A DNA stretch of 64,000 nucleotides from Nannocystis exedens (GTDB taxonomy: Bacteria > Myxococcota_A > Polyangia > Nannocystales > Nannocystaceae): assembly GCF_002343915.1 (NCBI RefSeq), contig NZ_NETK01000001.1, positions 4,536,001-4,600,000 on the forward strand, read 5' to 3'. Positions 48,121-57,200 of this stretch are shown here, piece after piece. Under the pieces are notes generated by a model. That model did not search any database. It had not been told where the DNA came from and saw only the letters and a list, made by a program, of their open reading frames with translations. Numbering within the stretch: the stretch's first letter is position 1; every line of letters starts with the position of its first letter. The translations under genes and the position numbers were made by a program.

Positions 48121-49395
48121 ATGCGCCTCGCTGTCCCGAAGTTCCAGTTCCGCTTCGTGCCCTCGCTCGGCCACGTCATCCACCCCGGCAACTTCCACCC
48201 GGTCGGCGTCCAGCGCTCGGCGGAGGCGCTGGTCGATCGCGCGGCCGCCAGCGGCTTCACCCGCGCCGGCGGCGAGCCCGGCGCCTGGCTGGTCGTCGGC
48301 GGCTCGGGCGGCTTCGGCAGCGCCGCGCGTGTGGTCTTGGGGACATGTCTCGGAGCACATACGCTGAACGTCTCCTACGACCCTGCGCCGCAGCCCGAGA
48401 GCTCCAACAAGCTGCGCAAGATCGGCTCGCCGGGGTATCACCGGACCCTGGCGATCGAGCGGCGCCTGCGAGCGCGCGGCCTGGCGGCGCGCACGGTGCT
48501 CGGCGACGCGTTCGACCCGGCCGTGCTGGCGGCCGCGATCCAGGAGGTCCGCGAGCACTTCGGCGGCAAGCTGCACGGCCTGGTGTGGGCGCTCGCCGCC
48601 CCACGGGCGACCGACCCGCGCACCGGCAAGCCGGTCCAGAGCGCCCTCAAGCCGCTCGGCAAGCCGGCCACCGTGCGCACCTTCAGCGGCCGCGGCGAGA
48701 CCCCCGAGGACGCGCCGAAGTTGGTCGAGCTCGAGCTGCCGCCCGGCAGCCCCGAGGAGGCGGTCGCCACCCAGTTCGTCATGGGCGGGCGGATCGTCGA
48801 GCAGTGGGTCGACGCGCTGCTGCAGCACGACCTGCTGGCGCCCGGCTTCACCCTGGCGACCATCTCGTACCGCGGCAACCCGCTCAACGCCGCCGTCTAC
48901 CGCAACGGCCTGATCGGCCTCGCCAAGGCCGACCTCGAATTCTACACCCGGGCCATCGACGCGGTCCTGCGCGGGCGCGTCGGCGGGCGGGCGGTCGCCG
49001 TCGAGGGCCCCGCCGTCGTCACCGAGGCGTCGGGCGGGATCCCCGGCGTCCCTTATTACATGGCCCTCGTCCGCGACGTCCTCGGCGACCGCTTCGAGGA
49101 CCCGCTCGCCTCCATGCTCCGCCTGTTCCGCGACAAGCTGCCCCACGGCGGCGAGCCCGTGGTCGACGCCGAGGGCCTGGTCCGCCTCGACGACGTCGAG
49201 CTCGACGAGGCGGTCCAGGCCGAGCTCTCGCGCCGCTTCTTCGCCGGCAAGCCCGGCGACCCGTTCGACCCCGCGCTCTATCAGAGCTTCATGGACGAGT
49301 ACGCCCGCACCCGCGGCTTCTGCATCGACGGCGTCGACTACACCGCCGAGTTCGACACCGACGAGGTCTGCCGCGTCGACGCCCCGGCTGCCTGA
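48121..49395 (+). CDS. fabV: Trans-2-enoyl-ACP/CoA reductase, FabV/TER family
   Basis: 424 residues. Family features: a N-terminal HVIHPGNFHPVGVQ, the cofactor loop WLVVGGSGGFGSAARV, GLVWALAAPRATDPRTGKPV, and the extended active site Y260-x8-K269 (VYRNGLIGLAK). Length is slightly above the usual 400. It reduces trans-2-enoyl thioesters in fatty-acid synthesis with NADH or NADPH. A palindrome copy (48345-48360) covers codons just after the cofactor loop, giving LGTCLGAHTLNV where family members usually have a FGAGADTLGV-like stretch. Confidence 0.88.
   Translation: MRLAVPKFQFRFVPSLGHVIHPGNFHPVGVQRSAEALVDRAAASGFTRAGGEPGAWLVVGGSGGFGSAARVVLGTCLGAHTLNVSYDPAPQPESSNKLRKIGSPGYHRTLAIERRLRARGLAARTVLGDAFDPAVLAAAIQEVREHFGGKLHGLVWALAAPRATDPRTGKPVQSALKPLGKPATVRTFSGRGETPEDAPKLVELELPPGSPEEAVATQFVMGGRIVEQWVDALLQHDLLAPGFTLATISYRGNPLNAAVYRNGLIGLAKADLEFYTRAIDAVLRGRVGGRAVAVEGPAVVTEASGGIPGVPYYMALVRDVLGDRFEDPLASMLRLFRDKLPHGGEPVVDAEGLVRLDDVELDEAVQAELSRRFFAGKPGDPFDPALYQSFMDEYARTRGFCIDGVDYTAEFDTDEVCRVDAPAA
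48345..48360. repeat. Imperfect palindrome inside fabV (ATGTCTCGGAGCACAT)
   Basis: ATGT/ACAT arms with one internal mismatch pair. Translated as part of GTCLGAHT with no length change relative to the family, so it appears as sequence replacement rather than insertion. Confidence 0.5.
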
Positions 49396-49419
49396 TCGGG
49401 CGTACTCTAAAGTTAATGT

Positions 49420-49765
49420 CTGCAAGGGCATGTCTGAGAGGGCATGTCCTTCCATTCGCACGCCGCCGCGGTCGACCGCCGCTCGCGGCCTCGGGACGAG
49501 GCATGTCCGCGAGGGCATGTCCTTTCATTCGCACGCCGCCGGCAGGCCGCTGCTCGCCGCTCGCGGCCTCGGGACGAGGCATGTCCGCGAGGGCATGTCC
49601 TTTCATTCGCACGCCGCCGGCAGGCCGCTGCTCGCCGCTCGCGGCCTCGGGTCAATGCAGGTCCGCGGGCTCATGTCCTTGCATTCGCGCGGGGCCGCGG
49701 TCGAACCGCCGTCGCCGCGCGCGACCTCGGGAGAGCGCATGTCCGGGAGGGCGCGCCCCTTTCTT
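49420..49765. repeat. Tandem array of about five 73-82-bp units carrying the palindrome
   Basis: Units begin GGGCATGTCC at 49440, 49513 and 49591, then diverged at 49667 and 49749. Each holds a TTTCATTCGCACGCCGCC block, a GCTCGCGGCCTCGGGACGAG block and ends with ATGTCCGCGAGGGCAT, a one-mismatch palindrome. It fills most of the 526-base gap between fabV and the rRNA methyltransferase. The two best units are 78 bases, a multiple of three, so the array stays open in several frames without being a gene. There are no unique spacers as in CRISPR. Confidence 0.85.
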
Positions 49766-49921
49766 CGTGGGCGGCCGAACCGCACTCGACCCTCGTCGCC
49801 GGGAGCGGGCCGCCGCCGCTCGCCGGGTCCTGCCGACGCGGCCGCTCCGCTCACGCCGCTGTCTCCCACGCGTTCGCGCCCCGCAGTACACCCGCGCGAG
49901 ATCGCGTAGACTCCGCCTCGC

Positions 49922-51106
49922 GTGCCCGCCGTCCTCGTCCCCGACCGCCTCACCCGCCACGTCGCCGCCGGCCACCCGTGGCTGTACGTCGACGCCGTCC
50001 CCGAGGTCGTCGGCGCGCGCACGGGCGACTTCGTCACCTTGCTCGGCCAGGGTCGGCGGCCGATCGGCCACGCCCTGTTCGACGCCGACTCGCCGATCGC
50101 CCTCCGCGTGCTCGGCACGCGCAAGGACGAGCAGCCCGGCCCTGCGCTGTGGCGCCGGCGGATCGAGGCCGCCTGGCGGCTGCGGCAGACCACCCTCGAC
50201 CTCTCGGCCACCGACGCCTTCCGCGTCCTGCACGGCGAGGGCGACCGTCTGCCCGGCGTCGTCGTCGACCTCTACGCCGACTGCGCCGTCCTCAAGCTCG
50301 ACACGCCTGCCTGGCTTCCGCACCTCGGCGACCTCACCGAGGCGATCGTCGACGTCGTCCGCCCGCGCACGCTGTGGTTCAAGGGTCTGAGCGGCCAGCG
50401 CGGCGGCGACGACGTGCCTGCCGCCCAGCGCCCGCGCGTGCTCGCGGGCGAAGCGCCGCCGGAGCAGGTTGCGATCTGCGAGCACGGCATGCGCATGCAG
50501 GTCGACGTCCGCCGCGGCCAGAAGACCGGCATGTTCCTCGACCAGCGCGAGAACCGGCGCCTCATTCGCCAGGTCGCGCGCGGCCGCGAGACCCTCAACC
50601 TGTTCTCCTACACCGGCGGCTTCTCGCTGGCCGCCGCGCTCGGCGGGGCCCCGCGGGTCACCAGCGTCGACCTCGCGCGCAACGCCGTCGACGCCGCCCG
50701 CGACAACTTCGCGCTCAACGACCTCGACCCGGCCGCGCACGCCTTCGTCGCCGCCGACGCCTTCGCCTTCCTCGACGACACCGCCGGCGCCACCTACGAC
50801 CTCGTCATCGTCGACCCGCCCTCGTTCGCCCCGAACCATAAGGCCGTGCGCGCGGCCGAGGCCGCCTATGCGCGGCTCAACGCCAGCGCCCTGCGCCAGG
50901 TCCGTCCGGGCGGCCTGCTCGCCGCCGCCAGCTGTTCGAGCCATGTCCCGATGGACATGTTTTTAAAAATTCTCAGCGAGGCGGCGCGGCAGGCCCGGCG
51001 TCCACTGCGGCTGCTCGAGGTGCGCCACGAGCCGCCCGACCACCCGACCCCGCTGCACTTCCCCGAGGGCCGCTACCTCAAGTTCGTGCTCGCGCTCGCC
51101 GAGTAG
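49922..51106 (+). CDS. Class I SAM-dependent 23S rRNA methyltransferase, RlmI-like
   Basis: 394 residues from a GTG at 49922. A PUA-like N-terminus (HVAAGHPWLYVDAV, GHALFDADSPIALRVL), then GEGDRLPGVVVDLYAD, GQKTGMFLDQRENR, the SAM motif NLFSYTGGFSLAAAL, DPPSFAPN and the active-site region SCSSHVPMDMFLKIL. It fits cytosine-5 methyltransferases of the RlmI/YccW group acting on 23S rRNA. Overall length is normal. The C-terminal active-site stretch is encoded by a perfect palindrome copy. It follows the repeat array and probably has its own promoter. Confidence 0.88.
   Translation: MPAVLVPDRLTRHVAAGHPWLYVDAVPEVVGARTGDFVTLLGQGRRPIGHALFDADSPIALRVLGTRKDEQPGPALWRRRIEAAWRLRQTTLDLSATDAFRVLHGEGDRLPGVVVDLYADCAVLKLDTPAWLPHLGDLTEAIVDVVRPRTLWFKGLSGQRGGDDVPAAQRPRVLAGEAPPEQVAICEHGMRMQVDVRRGQKTGMFLDQRENRRLIRQVARGRETLNLFSYTGGFSLAAALGGAPRVTSVDLARNAVDAARDNFALNDLDPAAHAFVAADAFAFLDDTAGATYDLVIVDPPSFAPNHKAVRAAEAAYARLNASALRQVRPGGLLAAASCSSHVPMDMFLKILSEAARQARRPLRLLEVRHEPPDHPTPLHFPEGRYLKFVLALAE
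50942..50959. repeat. Perfect palindrome copy inside the RlmI-like gene
   Basis: CATGTCC-CGAT-GGACATG, seven-base arms, followed by TTTTTAAAAA. Encodes HVPMDM right after the conserved SCSS. As RNA it would look like an intrinsic terminator inside the coding region. Confidence 0.75.
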
Positions 51107-51166
51107 CGCTTCACCGCCTCGCCGATCGCAACGTCGGGTCGTGGCTCGGCGGGCGCCGAGTCGCGC

Positions 51167-51499
51167 TCACTTCACGGCCAGCAGCTCGACCTCGAACAGC
51201 AGCGCCGCGCGGGGCGGAATGACGTCGGCGAAGCCGCGGCGGCCGTAGCCGAGGTGTTGCGGGATCGTCAGGCGCCGCTTGCCGCCGACCTTCATCCCGA
51301 CCACGCCCTGGTCCCAGCCCTTGATCACGTCGCCGGCGCCGAGTTGAAAGTTGAACGGGCGCCCGCGGTCCAGCGAGCTGTCGAACTTCGTCCCGCCCTC
51401 GACCAGCCAGCCGGTGTAATGCACGCTGACCTGCTTGCCCGGCTCCGCGGTCGCGCCGGTGCCCACGACGATGTCTTCGATCTGTAGCTCTTCGGCCAT
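51167..51499 (-). CDS. FKBP-type peptidyl-prolyl isomerase
   Basis: 110 residues, the normal size for a single FKBP domain, from the ATG at 51499. Motifs: VSVHYTGWLVEGGTKFDSSLDRG, FNFQLGAGDVIKGWDQGVVGM, RLTIPQHLGYG and IPPRAALLFEVELL, with the aromatic pocket residues present. No signal peptide in the chosen frame, so it is cytosolic. It isomerises Xaa-Pro bonds and aids folding. Confidence 0.93.
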   Translation of the reverse strand: MAEELQIEDIVVGTGATAEPGKQVSVHYTGWLVEGGTKFDSSLDRGRPFNFQLGAGDVIKGWDQGVVGMKVGGKRRLTIPQHLGYGRRGFADVIPPRAALLFEVELLAVK

Positions 51500-52400
51500 G
51501 ACCGAGCCTAGCAGGTTGCGGAAGCGCGGGCGGCGTCCCGGAGACCGATTTGCGCGGCCCGCGGACCCCGCGCGATTTCGGGAACGGCTCGCACGCGCCG
51601 CCCCCGGCCCCGGCACGTCCGCCTGCTCTCGACGGGCTCGGAGATCGCGATCGGCACCCGCGGCGCGCGCCGAGGCAGCTCGTCGACCCCGCGGAAGCGG
51701 GGCGCGCCGATTTTCAAGAGGCATGGTTCGGACATCGCGGGGTCGTCGACACATTCTCCGACGATCCACGTGGAGAGCTGCGCGGCACATCAACCATGAC
51801 TCGCCCGCGAGCTCTTCGTGCGACTCCTATTTAAAAAAATCATCTGCCCTTTGCGCAACGATCACGATTTTCGCGAGAACCGCCGCGAAACGGACGACAT
51901 GGCGCACGTCGCCGTAAATACGCTCTCCAGCGGGGCGCACCGTCGATTGCAATCGCACAATCGAGGCAAGAGGCTCACCGGGATCGCTCGACGCGGCGAG
52001 AGCGGATCGAAGCATCTGTGGCCGGGAAAAGACGGCCATTGACTTCGTCGAGATTCGATTCCGAGGCAATGCGGGAGACGGATGCTGATCGTCGCGTGAA
52101 GTCCGGGGGGCTCCAATCGGCCTTCAGCAGCTCGGGAGGCCCGGCGGGGCGCCCATGCGTCGACTTCGCGGGCGGGCGAGGCGGGCTCAGTTCTGCGCGT
52201 ACGTGCCCTGCGTCCTCCTACTCCCCCCTTGCCTTGCGCAGCCCCCATTGGGGCGACAAGGAATGGCTGGCCGGCGTGTCCTGTATCCATTGATTGGTTC
52301 ACCGAAGCGCCAGTGATCACGCTCACGAAGCCGATCAATCTAATTAACTTTGTCCAAAACCACCTCATCTGTATTCTGTCGACGAAAGGTGGTTCTATTG
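51500..52400. other. 900-bp intergenic region, no supported gene
   Basis: Only low-quality frames on either strand. Base composition becomes AT-richer after 51820 (TATTTAAAAAAATCATC) and again after 52290, just upstream of the next lipoprotein. It is the longest non-repetitive gap in the right half of the window. Confidence 0.55.
52350..52377 (+). promoter_or_regulatory. Possible promoter of the 52.4-kb lipoprotein gene
   Basis: TTGTCC (52350-52355) and TATTCT (52372-52377) with 16-base spacing, each matching 4 of 6 consensus positions, in an AT-rich stretch. A ribosome-binding AAAGGTGG follows at 52385-52392, 8 nt before the ATG. The leader would be short. Confidence 0.3.
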
Positions 52401-53333
52401 ATGGTGATGAAACGCGTTTTGGGCGCAGCACTTCTTATGTCGTCGCTCGCCGGGTGTGATGAGGAGCAGCTCGATCAGCGTCCGGTCGATTCGGTCGAGG
52501 ATTCGACCAACGCGGCGGAAGGCCTGCCCCCGCTCAAGGACGGTGAGCGTCGCATCAACGGAGATGTGCTCGCGGAGATCGAGCTCGACGGCGGGGCCGA
52601 TCTGACCTTCGTCGGGACCGAGACGGAGGATGGTGGGTACATCATCCACCTGCTCGAAAAGGTGCCCGCAGGGGCGATCGGCCTCGCCGACATCCCCGAG
52701 GCCCACGGTACGAACGTGCTCGACGTGTTCTGGGCGGTGACCGAACCCGGGACCGAGGTGCCGGAGCAGTTCGATCTGGCGGTCCCTGGCGGCGCCCCCA
52801 GGGGCGATCAGGGCTGGCTGCTGGACCTGATGCCGAAGCTCGACATCGTGAAGCCGCGCGGGACCTGTGTCAGCAACTCGGATTTCCTGGCGGAGCTCAC
52901 CTCCAAGGGGTACACCGACCGCGGTTGGCAGGTGTACGACGAAGAGGCCTCGACCTCGCCCTACTTCCAGTACTACAGCGAAGCGCCCCACGGCGACTGG
53001 TACCGATACCACGTCACCAGCCTCGGCGGCGGTCATCAGATCCTCGATGCCGATCGATACTACGGGCTCGTCCAGTTGTGCGCGCTCGGTTATCACCCCA
53101 ACCTCACGAGGTCCGGGATCAACTATCCGCACTTCGGACCGAACGTGATCTTCATGTACCGGCAGTCCACCACGTGGGTGTCCGTGGTCAACGAGGACCT
53201 GGATGTCGCGGATATCGGCGCCCAGTACTACTACTGGTCGTACACGCTCACCAATTACGACTTCGGGACCTGGATCATCAGGTCGAACACGAATGACGTC
53301 TGGGACATCGGGGCTCGCGGCGAAGATCTCTAG
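52401..53333 (+). CDS. Lipoprotein of unknown function
   Basis: 310 residues from the ATG at 52401; the Met at 52407 is also possible. Signal VMKRVLGAALLMSSLAGC with lipobox SLAGC. An acidic spacer (DEEQLDQRPVDSVEDST) follows. The C-terminal domain is rich in Tyr and Trp (GWQVYDEEASTSPYFQYYSE, GDWYRYHVTSLGGGHQ, QYYYWSYTLTNYDFGTW) with a pair of cysteines. I do not recognise the family. GC content is lower than in neighbours and a very strong hairpin follows the stop, so it looks like a self-contained transcription unit, perhaps acquired. Confidence 0.75.
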   Translation: MVMKRVLGAALLMSSLAGCDEEQLDQRPVDSVEDSTNAAEGLPPLKDGERRINGDVLAEIELDGGADLTFVGTETEDGGYIIHLLEKVPAGAIGLADIPEAHGTNVLDVFWAVTEPGTEVPEQFDLAVPGGAPRGDQGWLLDLMPKLDIVKPRGTCVSNSDFLAELTSKGYTDRGWQVYDEEASTSPYFQYYSEAPHGDWYRYHVTSLGGGHQILDADRYYGLVQLCALGYHPNLTRSGINYPHFGPNVIFMYRQSTTWVSVVNEDLDVADIGAQYYYWSYTLTNYDFGTWIIRSNTNDVWDIGARGEDL

Positions 53334-53363
53334 CAGGTCATCGCGGCGTCACCCCAAAGCCGA

Positions 53364-53440
53364 GGCCGGACTCGGGGGCCTTGCCATGCGCGTCCTTCCT
53401 TGTTGGAAGGATGCGCAATCGCAAGGCCCTCGGTCCGGCC
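53364..53440 (+). terminator. Very long hairpin terminator (about 36-bp arms)
   Basis: Arms 53364-53399 and 53405-53440 are nearly perfect reverse complements (outer GGCCGGAC/GTCCGGCC, inner TCCTTCC/GGAAGGA) around a TTGTT loop, followed by ATGATTTTT. It lies 30 bases after the lipoprotein stop. Arms this long are unusual for a terminator and could be a relic of a mobile element. Confidence 0.75.
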
Positions 53441-53904
53441 ATGATTTTTGCTGTTCTCGACCGAGTCGGGTCCCCCGCGGAGAACAAGCCCGTCGACGCG
53501 GCGCCGAAGGACCTCGCGCCGCTCTTCGAGGGCATGTGACACCGGGCGACCGTCGCGCCCGCGACCATCACCGACCTCACGGCCCCCCAGGACCACCGGC
53601 GCCGGCATCGGGCACAGCCTCCCCCACCTGCGCGCCGGCCCCCCGCGCCCGACCTCGACGGGCAGGAGTGCTTCCTCACCACGAACCGCCCGGAGCGCGA
53701 GCACCAGTCCGCGGGCCAGGCATTTCGTCGCGATCGCCTGCCTCCGGGCGGCTCGGCGGAGCCGCGGTTGTTCCCGAGCACGACATCCCGCCGACTTCAG
53801 GCCATCCGAGGCCGAGATCCAAAATCCCCCGGGTGAGCCCGCGGCGGATCGTCGCAGCCGGGAACGGTGGTCGCGCTGGCGCGGACGCGCTAGCTTCACG
53901 CTCG
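53441..53904 (+). other. Intergenic region with a possible gene remnant
   Basis: A frame from 53441 reads MIFAVLDRVGSPAENK, then DLAPLFEGM, a TGA, and continues in the same frame HRATVAPATITDLTAP. It may be a decayed gene, but no family is recognisable. The remainder shows nothing. Confidence 0.3.
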
Positions 53905-54210
53905 ATGCTCAACACCGAGATCGGTCGGTTCCGCCTCGTCAGCCTCCTCGAAGGCATCTCGTTCCTCGTGCTGCTCGGGATCGCCATGCCGCTGAAGTAC
54001 GCCGCCGGCATCCCCGAGGCCGTGCGTTACGTCGGCTGGGCCCACGGCCTTTTGTTCGTGCTCTTCATCCTCGCCCTGCTGTCGGCCTCGACGGCAGCCC
54101 GCTGGTCGCTGGCGAAGACCGCCGGCGCCTTCATCGCCAGCGTCATCCCGTTCGGCGCCTTCGTGCTCGAGCGCCGCCTCCGCGAAGAGGAGCGGGCCGC
54201 CGCGCGCTGA
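53905..54210 (+). CDS. DUF3817 integral membrane protein
   Basis: 101 residues, mainly three hydrophobic segments: FRLVSLLEGISFLVLLGIAMPLKY, YVGWAHGLLFVLFILALLSAS and KTAGAFIASVIPFGAFVLERRL. The LLEGISFLVLLGIAMPLKY and GWAHGLLFVLF blocks are the DUF3817 signature. Length is typical. It sits in the inner membrane; function unknown. The methyltransferase gene starts 6 bases after its stop. Confidence 0.88.
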   Translation: MLNTEIGRFRLVSLLEGISFLVLLGIAMPLKYAAGIPEAVRYVGWAHGLLFVLFILALLSASTAARWSLAKTAGAFIASVIPFGAFVLERRLREEERAAAR

Positions 54211-54216
54211 GCCGCC

Positions 54217-57200
54217 ATGACGCCGCCGCGCGCCCTGCTCGAGCAGATCGCCGCCGCCCTCGACGCCGCCCTCGCGGCGCCGAGCCCCGAGCTCGTCCGC
54301 GCCGCCGCGCAGGACGGCGCCGCCGCCCACGCCGAACTCCTCGCCCGCGCCCTGCTCGCCGTCCCGCCCGAGCGTTTTTTCGAGCCTGTCCCTTCCGACC
54401 TGTCCTGTGCGACACACGCCGGGCCGCGCTCGGCGCCCCCGGAGTCCGCCGGCGCGCGCGACCCCCCCGCCCCTTCCGACCTGCCCCTTCGACCATCCTG
54501 GCCCACGGCCCCCGGCCCCGCTCCTCCCGCGCTGGCCCCCGCCCTGCTGGACCTGTCCCTTCGACCATCCTGGACCCCGGCTCCCGGCCCCGATCCTCCC
54601 GCGCTGGCCCCCGCCCCGCTGGACCTGTCCCTTCGACCATCCCGGACCCCGGCCCCCGGCCCCGACCCTCCCGCGCTGGCCCCCGCCCCGCTGGACCTGT
54701 CCCTTCGACCATCCCGGACCCCGGCCCCCGGCCCCGATCCTCCCGCGCTGGCCCCCGCCCCGCTGGACCTGTCCCTTCGACCATCCCGGACCCCGGCCCC
54801 CGGCCCCGACCCTCCCGCGCTGGCCCCCGCCCCGCTGGACCTGTCCCTTCGACCATCCCGGACCCCGGCCCCCGGCCCCGATCCTCCCGCGCTGGACCTG
54901 TCCCTTCGACCTTCTGCGCTGCACCCTCTCCCTGGTCCCGACCCGCCTGCGCCGGCCCGCGGACCACCTGTCGCTCCCGTCCGGCCCCCTGGTTCCTCCG
55001 ACATCGCTCCGTCTCCCGAGCCCGCGCCGCTGCCGATCGAGGCGCTCGGCGAGGTCTACGCCGCCCTCGCGGGCCGCCGGCTCGTCCGCCTCGGCGCCAA
55101 CGCCTTCCCGCTGCGCGACCTCCAGGGCCGCACCACCTGGATCGCCCTGCCCGAGCTGCTCGCGGTGCCCGATGCCTCGCGCGCCCATCACCTGCGCGGC
55201 CTCGGCCTCTCGCGCGACGCGGCCCGGCGGTGCGCGCGCGAGCTCGCCGGCGTGCGTGACGAGGCCGTCGCGCGCGCCGTCCTCGCCCGCGCGCGCGGCG
55301 ATCCGCCCGCGACCGCCGGCGCGGGTGACCTGGTCTTTCAGCCATGTCCCGATCGCCGCCGGGCCGGCGCGCACTACACCCCGCGCCACCTCGCCGACAC
55401 CGTCGTCCGCGCCGCCTTGCGCCCCTTGCTCGCCGCGCTGGGCCCCGCGCCGACGGCCGAGGCGCTGCTCCGGCTGAAGATCTGCGACCCCGCCATGGGC
55501 TGCGGCGCCTTCCTCCTCGCCGTCGCTCGGTGCCTCGCCGTCCACCTCGTCGCCGCCTGGGAGCGCGCCGGCGACCTCCCGCCCGAGCCGCATCGGCTCG
55601 CGCGCCGGCTCGTCGTCGAGCGCTGCGTCTTCGGCGTCGACGCCGACCCCTTCGCCGTCGCCCTCGCCCGGCGCTCGCTCTGGCTGCTCTTCGGGACAGG
55701 TGAGCCGCCCGCCGAATTCCTCGCCGGCGCCCTCCGCCACGGCGACGCCCTCCTCGGCCTCGACCTCGCCGGCCTGCGCGCCTTCCACTGGAAGCCTGCC
55801 CCGGCGGAGCCCGCGATCGCCGCCGCCGTCGCCCGCGACCCCGAGCTCGCCGCCCGGCTGGGCGACCTCGTCGTCGGCGCCTTCCTGTCCCAGCGGACAG
55901 ATCGAGCCCGCGAACACGAGCGCCGCCGCCGGCTCCTCGCCGTCCTCGCCGCCCTCGCCGCCGGCCGCGACCTGCCCGAGTTCCCGCTGCCCGCCCCGCT
56001 GGCCCCGCCGCTGCACTGGCCGCTCGCCTTCCCGCACGCCTTCGACGCCTTCGTCGGCAACCCGCCGTTCCTCGGCGGCAGCCAGATCTCCGGCGCCTTC
56101 GGCGAGCCCTACCTCGCCTGGCTGCTCGCCCTCCACCGGGGCGCGCACGGCAACGCCGACCTGTGCGCCCACTTCCTCCGCCGCGTCGACGGCCTCCTCG
56201 CCGCCGCCGGCACGATCGGCTTCATCGCCACCAACACGATCGGCCAGGGCGACACGCGGAGCACGGGCCTTCAGGCCCTGCTCGCCCGCGGCCATGTCCT
56301 CCACGACGTCACGCGCGACCTGCCGTGGCCCGAGACGGCCGCCGTCACCGTGGCGATCGTCCACCTCGCCCGCGGCTCCGCGGCCGCCGCGGCCGCGCCC
56401 TACCTGCTGCGCGAGCCGATCTCGCCGCAGGCGCGCGACCTGTCCCCGGAGCCATCTCAACCCGCCGGGGCGCTTATCGACCTGTCCCATCGACCATCCG
56501 CTCCCCCGACCTCCGGCCGACCCGATCTGGCGGTGGGGGCGCACGACCTGGCCTCGGGGTCATCCCACGCCCCGCTCCCCGCCGCAGCCGCGCCCTCCCC
56601 CGACCTGTCCCATCGGCCACTCGGACCTGCGACCTCCGACCGACCCGTTCCCTTCGAGCCGAACCCCGGCGCGAGCGCCCGCTCGGGGCCGGCGCGATCG
56701 CCGACCGACCTGTCCCTCGGGACATCATTGAAAGATCTGCGCCTCACCGGCGACGTCTCGGCGCCTCCTCGCGCTCTCCCCCTCGTCCATGACCCCTTCG
56801 GAGAGCGCCCCGAGGCGCTCGCGCCCACGCACCGCACCCGCGTCGTCACCGGCCTCACCTCGCATCTGCACGCCGGGCGCGAGCGGCCCGATCCGCGGCC
56901 GCTCGCGGCGAACCGACGGATCGCCTTCGCCGGCAGCAAGGTCTACGGCCAGGGTTTTCTGCTCACCGCGGCCGAGCGGGCGGAGCTCGTCGCTCGTGAC
57001 CCGCGCAACGGCGCGCGGATCTTCCCCTACCTCGGGGGCGACGACATCAACCACGCCGGCGGGCCGCGGCGCTTCGTCATCAACTTCGGCGCCTGCAGCT
57101 TGGCCGAGGCCGAGGCCTACCCCGACCTTTTGGCGCTCGTGCGCGAGCGCGTCAAGCCCGAGCGCGACCGCAACCCCCGCGAGTTCCGGCGGCGTCACTG

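Noticed and set aside
49420..49765. Possible CRISPR array
   Set aside because: The units repeat along their full length and have no unique spacers; no cas genes are near.
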